Assembly: GCA_021464245.1 (NCBI GenBank)
Contig: JADCRB010000013.1
Coordinates: 9,150,895 to 9,214,894, forward strand
Source: Carallia brachiata
Lineage: Eukaryota > Streptophyta > Magnoliopsida > Malpighiales > Rhizophoraceae
Direction of reading: 5' to 3'
DNA: 64,000 nucleotides
Below, in pieces: positions 56,998 through 64,000 of this stretch. Under the pieces are notes generated by a model. That model had not been told where the DNA came from and searched no databases. It was given only the letters and a program-made list of their open reading frames with translations. Each line of letters begins with the position of its first letter. Positions within the stretch are counted from its first letter, which is position 1. The translations under genes and the position numbers were made by a program.

Positions 56998-59253
56998 CTA
57001 ACCATCCCAGCCTCCACTAGCACCTAGTCCAAGTGTAATGCGTGCAGTATAATCTGGTAAAAGCCATGCTCCTTCATTTCCTGAAACACTTTGTATGCTT
57101 TATCACAATCTCCAAGCCTTTTAACCAGCAATTATGGCAGTATATGTCACAACATCAGGGATAATATTGTTTCGCCTCATCTCATTAATCACCAAATTGG
57201 CCATATCCATGCGCCTTAACTTGCAAAACCCATCAACTAGACAGGTATAAGTAACAATGTTTGGTAGTTGGCCCCTCCGGAACATTTCCTTATGTAATGA
57301 CCAAGCTCTTTTCATATCTCCAACTCTACAAAACCCAGCTATAATTGATGTGTAAGTTACTGTGTCTGGGATCAGACCGTTTTCAGTCATCTCTCTTAAA
57401 CAAATTAAATGCTTCATACATCATGTTTCTTTCAGCAAACATGTTTATGGGAGATTGTATATGTAACAACACTTGGTGTCAACCCGACTTTTAGCATTTT
57501 CGTGCACAATGCTAAGGCATTCTTTGGGCTTGACTGTTTAGCAAATGCATCTATAAGAATACTGTAATGAACAACACCGGGTAAAACATTCTTCTTAAAC
57601 ATCATAGGAAGAACTTCCCATGCTCTTTCTGATTTTTGTTCTTTGCACAGCCACTTAATGATCAAACAATAAGTGTGTGAGTTAGGAATGATGCCGACCC
57701 TTTCCATTTCATTTATGAATTCTAAAGCTTCCTCCAAGTGTCCTAATTTAAAGTATTCATTGGCGATTACATTGCAAGCAAAAATACTTGGCAGGACACC
57801 AGCTTGTATCATTCTGTTGAAAATTTCCAATGCTTTATCTAGGAGGCCTATTTTACAGAACCCATGAATCAGGTTCTGATAGCTGAAGGAATTAGGAGCC
57901 AAACCTTCTATTGTCATCTTCTCCACAAGTTCACTGGCAGATTCAATATCACGTTGCATACAGAACCCATCAATTAAGATGTTATACGAAGTCAGGTCAC
58001 TCTTACCAAGATTATAGAACATATCTAGAGAAACATCCACCAGCCCTCTTTTACAAAGGCCACTAAAGATTGGGCTATAACTGACTACGGATGGTTTTTA
58101 TATTACAAAGCAACATTTCTTCTATGACATCAAGACCTTTTTCAATATCGCCGTTCTTGCAAAAACCATCAATCAAAATGCTGTAGCTGTAAACATCTGG
58201 TGACATTCCATTGCTTTGCATTTCTTCTAAAACCTTCCGAGCTTTGTACAATTCACCTTTTTGGCAAAATCCATAAATGACAGCATTATAACAATAACTG
58301 TTGATAGACTGACCCATGCTTCTCAATTTCCGAACAAAATGCAGAGCAGAATCAACACAACCAGCTCTGCAAAGACCATCAATGTATGTACCATAGGTTA
58401 CAACTGTTGGAGTTACCATGTTCCTCTGCATTTCTTTCATAATTTCAATTGCTTTCATGATATCTACATTCTGACCAAAACGTCCTTTGCAATAAAAGTT
58501 CATCATAATAGAGTAAGTGTAAACATTGGGTGACGGACCCGAGGTCCTCAAATCTTCAAAAAACATTTTAACAAATTCCACTTGACGGGCTTCAATAGAA
58601 CACTTGAGCAAGAAATTGCAAGACTGGATACTTGGTCTGAGGCCAATTTTCTTACCCTGAAGAAGCAAAGTTGCCGCATGATCAAGCATCTTGTCTGCTG
58701 CAAACACTTTTAATAGGACATCAAATACAACTGCTGACCTTCCCACATGCTCTGATGAATCTAACAAAGTTAAGAACAACCCAGAAACATCCAAATTAAC
58801 TTCGTTGTAGTAACAGACAACATCTTTAAGCAAAGCATATACTTCCATCTGCATGTCTGCTGTGGCAAACACATGAACAATGACTCTAAACGAATCAAGC
58901 AAGTGACAAAAGCTGTGGTTTCTAACAGTCTTGGAGAAAATCATTTGGCTTGCAATCCTCCAATCTAAAGTCTTTAATACTCTTACAACCAATGGAAACA
59001 ATCCACGAGACATGCTTCTCGAAACAACAAGATCTCCATCTGATACATCAATTTCATCCACAGCCACAGGACTATAATCAAAGACATGGTCTTCTTCTAT
59101 CTGCAATGCAGACAAAGCCGAATAGTGCACTCTAAAGAAGCACCTTTTGCTCAAGATAACCAGGCTTTGAAACAGGCATGGTTTCAACAAGCATGCTCTT
59201 AAATAAGAGTAAATACCCATTAATTCCAAGATTGAACCTTTGAAAATTAACAA
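56998..59253 (-). pseudogene. PPR protein gene with multiple frameshifts
   Basis: The first 392 codons (58075-59253) are open and begin with an Arg/Ser/Leu-rich possible organelle targeting stretch. PPR repeats start around residue 185 (NVYTYSIMMNFYCKGR, VVTYGTYIDGLCRAG, DVYSYSILIDGFCKNG). Recognisable 35-residue repeats continue to about 57120, but only by changing frame. Breaks are inferred at the five-T run 58095-58099, near 57445-57455, near 57391-57400 (ctctcttaaa), at 57117-57126 (ccttttaacc) and at 57057-57064 (ggtaaaagcc). Following the homologous frames, the product would end at a TAG at 56998-57000. PPR proteins bind organellar RNA. Most breaks fall in short homopolymers, so decay and assembly indels are both possible. 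Confidence 0.8.
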
Positions 59254-61212
59254 CTAGAAGATGCAAAATTCCAAAAGGCTGTGCAACCATTAGTGTTTCT
59301 CAAAGACCATTACTTTAACACTGATACTCAAAATCTCAAATACCCAGTAAGCTAAACAGCAACTCTTGCAAGAAAAGAGAGGATTAATCCACAGCAGCCT
59401 GCGTCTGAAGGAGTAAAGGAAGGTACTTTGATATCAGGTTGCCATAGAAACAAAAGCATAAGTACCTCAAACAGTGTTTTTGTGTTGCAGACGCTAAGCG
59501 GCGGTCCGCGGCGGCCGGCGGCGTGCCGGCAAGAGGGCGTGTGCGGGACGCTAAGGAGGAGAAGAAGGCGGCTTCTGGGAGCTTTACAACAAAGGGGAGA
59601 AATATCAAAATGGCAATTGCAAATTGCAATATTCGACCAAAAATAGGGAAACTGAAGTAAATGGGAAAGAAAGCAGGAAAAAATAAAATATTTAAAAACG
59701 AAAACACGAAAAAACTTTTATTTATTTTTAAGAAAGAAATATATGTATATAAAAATTTTACAATTTGGTTTAATTTAGAAAAATTTTGAAAAATGGAGAA
59801 TTTGCAACAAAAATTAAAATTTTTCCTTAAATTTGCTGTTTAATATGGTTCATAATTTCATATTATAATTAGCAAAATAAATCAAAAATATAAGTTCTTT
59901 CCTATATAAAATTATCCTTAACTCTCGAACACAAAATTGGGAGATTTTACTAACTAAATCAGCTGACGTTCATAATATATAAAAACTTCGAATATCAATT
60001 AATCTACTTTGCTAGCACATAATAGGCCATGGATATAGGTTTGGGTACGATTTTTTTTTTTTTGGTATATAATATGGTTTATTTTCTACCAGAAGAGCTT
60101 ACCAATATTTAATTGATAGAAACTACTGTGCAGAAAAATATATTTTTTTGATTAATAGTAAACTTTCTCACTATTATAAATTGAAATGGGTCAACATTGA
60201 GAAGCCACATAACCTAATTTGATATTTGTACAAGAATTTAGCCACACATTTGAGAGGGGGATTAATGAATCGTAGCCAGCATTACTAGGTCTCATTAGTT
60301 GAAGTGATCATTAAGTTTATTGAAGCTTAATTACATCAATTATGCATGGCAGAAAAATTAAAATGATTCCAAAATTTCTTTTTTTTTTTTTTCTCGTTTT
60401 CATAAATACTTCAAACATCTGAAATAGTTATATAAAACATGTGATTACTGAAAACAGATTACCATTTATAAGTATTATTAAAACAATTTGTGCTTAATTG
60501 ATTAATTCTTAATCTAATTACAATGTGCGGTTTATTGATATATTCTATCCTCAAATTTAACTTCATTGATAAGTTCGGATGAAAAATTGTAAGTAAACAA
60601 TAATAAAAACTACGTTATTTTAGATTAATTTCACTTTTAGTCGCGTAATTTGTCATATTTCTTATACTTAAAAACATATTTAGGTAATTGGGTTTGCAAC
60701 TTAACATACAGACAACGCAAACTAATGTTCTATATGTGATTAAAAATTCTTAAAAAACATATGACTAAAAAAAAAAAAATCTTAAAAAAACAAATAAACT
60801 ACAACTCAATTGGTACTGAAATCATCTCCAAATTGGAGGTATGCAGATCAATTAACTGAAAAAATTCATTGACAATATAGTTTTGTTGGTCAATTGCGAC
60901 ACAATTTCTCTCCACTACATAGATTTCTCTTCAATCGTCACTTCTTGACCATTAACATCTATTTTCAAAGCAATGCATAAAAATGGAACCAATCTGCCTC
61001 GGAGCTAAGGGATTCGAGCAATATCCCACCACCTTAAGTGCGAAGTAGACTTTGGCACTTTTTAACAAATTTCTGCATTTTTCAATCTGCAAAACTTCAG
61101 GGAGATGAAAATGTTAAACCACATGATTGCAGTTGCCCAGGATTGAACTTAATGATGTTCTTATTATGTAACTTCTCGTCCTTTATATACGTTGATCGCA
61201 GTGTACTAGCGG
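59254..61212. other. PPR 5' flank and intergenic DNA
   Basis: 59384-59660 is a GC-rich leader or promoter (minus-strand start of the PPR transcript). 59700-61000 is AT-rich with no gene; a SINE-like A-box word (caactcaattggtact, 60801-60816) is the only feature noticed. 61000-61212 is probably 3' UTR of the RBR gene. Confidence 0.45.
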
Positions 61213-63501
61213 TTATCCCACAGTGTGCTGCTTGCAACCCTTGGGTCCATAATGCTGAGAGCTGCGCCTCACAATCTTCCTGCACAAGTAACAATAGTGC
61301 ATTTGGCATGCCCAACAGAATATATGGTTGTTATTTCCAACCTGCAAGCCACGGGTGGCAGAGAACTAGTCAGAGGATGCAGTTTTACGAAACTACAAAT
61401 TTGACAGCAAAACATAATTAGAGGCTCTATTGCAGGCTTATAAAGATGAGATATTGTTTATCATCTCAAAAATTTGTCAAACCCCATACTCCATCTTTAC
61501 CCCAAAATGCCAGCAGGCTTTTAACATTACATAGGCGCACCAAACAATAATTAATTGAAATAAGTGTAGCTTGATCATAGACGTGGCACAAATTATGAAT
61601 ATTCTTTCCCAGTAATTTCATGATTTTGAGTTGTGGCACGGGCATTTGGCAAGCACAGGTATGCATAGGAAATTCCATAACCAAAAGCCTCAATTGAGAT
61701 AACTAGAAATCAAATTTAGCAATCTGACATGCCCAAATGCAGCCAATATTCCATCCAGAGATCTTCACTCACCTTTGCATTAAGTTGACCACAATTAGGG
61801 CATGAATGAGCATTCTCAGGGTGAAGCTCTGCTTGAATCCGACCAACAACTTGGCGAGCATTCATTATTTCCCAAGCATCAACTGTTTCTTGTGGGAATA
61901 GTTGGCAGGCTCCTTCCCTTCAATGAAAGCAATAGTATTATTATTATTATAAAAAGATTCACATGACACGAGTGGAAATATAAGCCACATATTGCTCTTC
62001 AGTTTGTTCAGATCAATCATTACCTAAAGTGTTCATATCCGTGAATTTCTTGACTGCAACAATAGCAAAAGTACTTCCCACAATTACCACATGTCATCTT
62101 GTTGCAGCCTTCAATTCTTGAGATCGCCATCTTACAAGAAGGGCATTGCTTAGAATCACGGGATATTTCCTTGAGACTAAGAAGTTCATTGATTTGATCA
62201 CGCTCCCTACGCTTTTGATCAGCCCTTAGACGAGATGAGTTTTGACGGTCCTGTAGGCCAAGATTAAGCAATGTCATTAAACTTCACTTCACCAAGCAAT
62301 ATGGAAAAAGTTTGACTACATAGGCGTTATGCTGCAAACAACAACAACAACAACAACAACAAAGCCTTAATAGCAAATATCTGACACTGGAAGTCAAACT
62401 AAATGCGAATGATAGACAAGAATTTCATTGGCAGATTTATAAAATAACCTAGAACAGTGGAAGGAAACAATAATGTCATGCACATGGCACTACGGAACAA
62501 GTTAGGTTGTCTTTCCCTTTTGAAGGACATGATCAAAACAAATGGCTGATAACCCAGCTTAAGTGATACTATGAGTTCGTGCACAATGTGAACTTCATAG
62601 AGAAGTTACAGGAAAACTACCTAGGATGGCTAAAAGCGTATAAAAAATTACATGCAGAAGGGGTCGAAATTATTGAGAAATACTAATTTCTTTTGCCTTT
62701 GTAACATAATCTCAAAAAGCAACATATTCTCAGGAGATACAGAATGCATACCCAAAAAGACGTTATCTCATGATAATATTCCGCTATTAAGTCAAGGGAA
62801 TTACATCTCAAAACAACAAAAACAATCAATGGTAAAAAGAAGGTTTGTTTATAAGGCTGAAGCACAGTTCAACACTTTCAATTTATGTAATAATCTACGT
62901 TCCGCACATGCCTCAGGCTGTTTCCCATTCTGGGAAAGTAGACAACAGGGTTTTTCCAATGTGCAAGGATCCCTACTTTGTGACGATCATCTATTATTTA
63001 CCTGCAGTCTTTTCAAAAGGAAAGTAGTTGACAGGTTAAAATTCCTGCCTCATCGAACAATTTGGATTTTTCAGAACCTAGTAAACCAACCAAAATACAG
63101 GGATTATATATATACCTGCAAGATCTGCAGTTTTAACTCCGGTGTAAGACATGCTGTGCCGATATGGCGTCGCTCCTGGCAAAGTGTACAAAAGCTAAAG
63201 AAGCACTTGGCGCATTGAGCATGTTGCTCTTCATCTTCTATACATGGCATTTCACATCTTGGGCAATAAACAACATCAGACATGGAATCCAGTGTCTTCT
63301 GCAACATTAAGGACTCCCAACGTTCATATTCTTTATCACCAAGCAACCGTTTCAGTAAACTGGGCGGGAGCATGCCCCCACATTTTGCATCTGGACACTG
63401 AAGTTTGTTCACAGTGCCTTCTGAAATGTGTATGTCGGAATAAGTCTTCATGCATTTCCAGCAAAAGAAATGCTCGCATGGCAGCCTGACGAAATCACTA
63501 C
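61213..63501 (-). CDS. RBR-type E3 ubiquitin ligase, RNF14-like (3' part; 5' end outside window)
   Basis: Four exons are certain: 63116-63501, 62024-62250, 61773-61917 and 61213-61341, giving 294 in-frame residues and a stop. The first starts within RING1 ([21 protein letters not shown]). It is followed by the linker [19 protein letters not shown] and the IBR zinc site ([30 protein letters not shown]). Exon 2 has a coiled charged stretch and the Rcat/RING2 domain ([24 protein letters not shown]); the Cys of EGC is the expected thioester-forming residue. Exons 3-4 add the further Cys-rich block ([11 protein letters not shown], then [16 protein letters not shown]). The order matches plant RNF14-like RBR ligases, which pass ubiquitin from an E2 through that Cys to substrates. 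The opening Cys pair of RING1 and any RWD domain must lie upstream. Confidence 0.9.
62338..62361. repeat. (CAA)n microsatellite
   Basis: Eight or so CAA units in the large intron of the RBR ligase gene. Confidence 0.9.
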
Positions 63502-64000
63502 CTGGTAAGATAAATAAGCAAGGAGGTGACAAAAGAAAACTGTGCTAGTAGATCAAAGGTTCTTTCCAACGGGATAGAGAGGCAATATTTCCGGAACAAA
63601 ACTATCAGGAAATGTTTAACAAACCAAGAAAATTTTCCCAGTTTAGAGCATAAATTAACACAACTAATAAATCAAGGATAATGCAAACACAGGGAACATA
63701 GGAAAGTATAAATTTATGAGATAAGCAATATGGATATGTTCTACATTCTTCTCACAAGACAGTAGTAGTGAAATTCATAAGAGAAAAATATGTTAGATCC
63801 CCCCATCACTGGTGCACAATCTACTGATTTTTTGTACAATTCTTTGCATTGCAGAGATATTGGATTAGTCTTTCCATCATTGCTCCCTTCACAGTTCACA
63901 CATATCACCTTGTTTCTCACTTTCACAGTTTTCTCGGGCATATCACATCTAAATGCAAAGGGAAAAAAAATTGACTAAACAGTTAAGGGTAGAAGGGAAT

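Noticed and set aside
62652..63218. 188-codon plus-strand open frame
   Set aside because: It spans the intron and part of an exon of the RBR gene on the opposite strand, with no recognisable domain.
63741..63950. Possible further RBR exon with CVNC and several Cys
   Set aside because: It begins after an acceptor-like TTTAG, but the translation does not look like RNF14 relatives and no donor joins it in frame to the RING1 exon; left unassigned.
1..64000. CRISPR arrays, operons, prokaryotic or viral systems
   Set aside because: No direct-repeat/spacer structure, no polycistronic gene packing and no viral proteins were seen; everything identified is plant nuclear.

Overview
This window is nuclear DNA of a flowering plant, most likely a eudicot. 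The genes carry GT-AG introns with pyrimidine-rich acceptors. The intergenic DNA is very AT-rich, with long poly-A/T runs, GA/CT microsatellites, foldback transposons and a tRNA-derived SINE. The gene set is plant-specific: L-type lectin receptor kinase, CC-NBS-LRR, PPR, class A1 heat-shock factor, a bZIP60 relative and a defensin-like peptide. I cannot name the species. All exon limits were read by eye from splice signals and reading frame.

Layout. 1-8.7 kb: three diverged copies of one upstream (promoter) module; only the copy at 7.9 kb still feeds an intact defensin-like cysteine-rich peptide gene. A SINE with target duplications (3.0 kb) and an 840-bp foldback element (5.9-6.7 kb) lie between them. 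9.7 kb: relic of ribosomal protein P1. 11.3-14.5 kb (-): RRM protein of the ACD11-binding-partner (BPA1) family. 18.2-20.6 kb (+): SYP2-type syntaxin. 22.4-24.6 kb (+): small conserved-looking protein of unknown function. 26.7-29.3 kb (+): lectin receptor kinase with a frameshift. 33.2-37.0 kb (+): intact CNL resistance gene. 37.8-38.8 kb (-): intronless MKK10-type MAPKK. 41.4-46.4 kb (-): HSFA1, with a foldback MITE in its intron. 47.7-50.6 kb (+): RAD1 of the 9-1-1 clamp. 51.6-53.2 kb (-): bZIP60-like gene with a premature stop and a disrupted basic region. 54.5 kb (-): tRNA-Trp(CCA). 57.0-59.3 kb (-): PPR gene with several frameshifts. 61.2-63.5 kb (-): 3' part of an RNF14-like RBR E3 ligase that continues beyond the right edge.

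The genes are individually promoted and do not form a pathway, although several act in stress and defence: peptide, BPA1, LecRK, CNL, MKK10, HSFA1 and bZIP60. I found no new multi-gene system. The most interesting signals are the bZIP60-like locus, which looks inactivated in its DNA-binding part but keeps the membrane/IRE1-target part; the amplified defensin-like promoter module; and two transposons with readable target duplications, one with a paralogous empty site. Frame-breaking indels in three genes could be real decay or assembly indels, and this has to be settled before calling pseudogenes.
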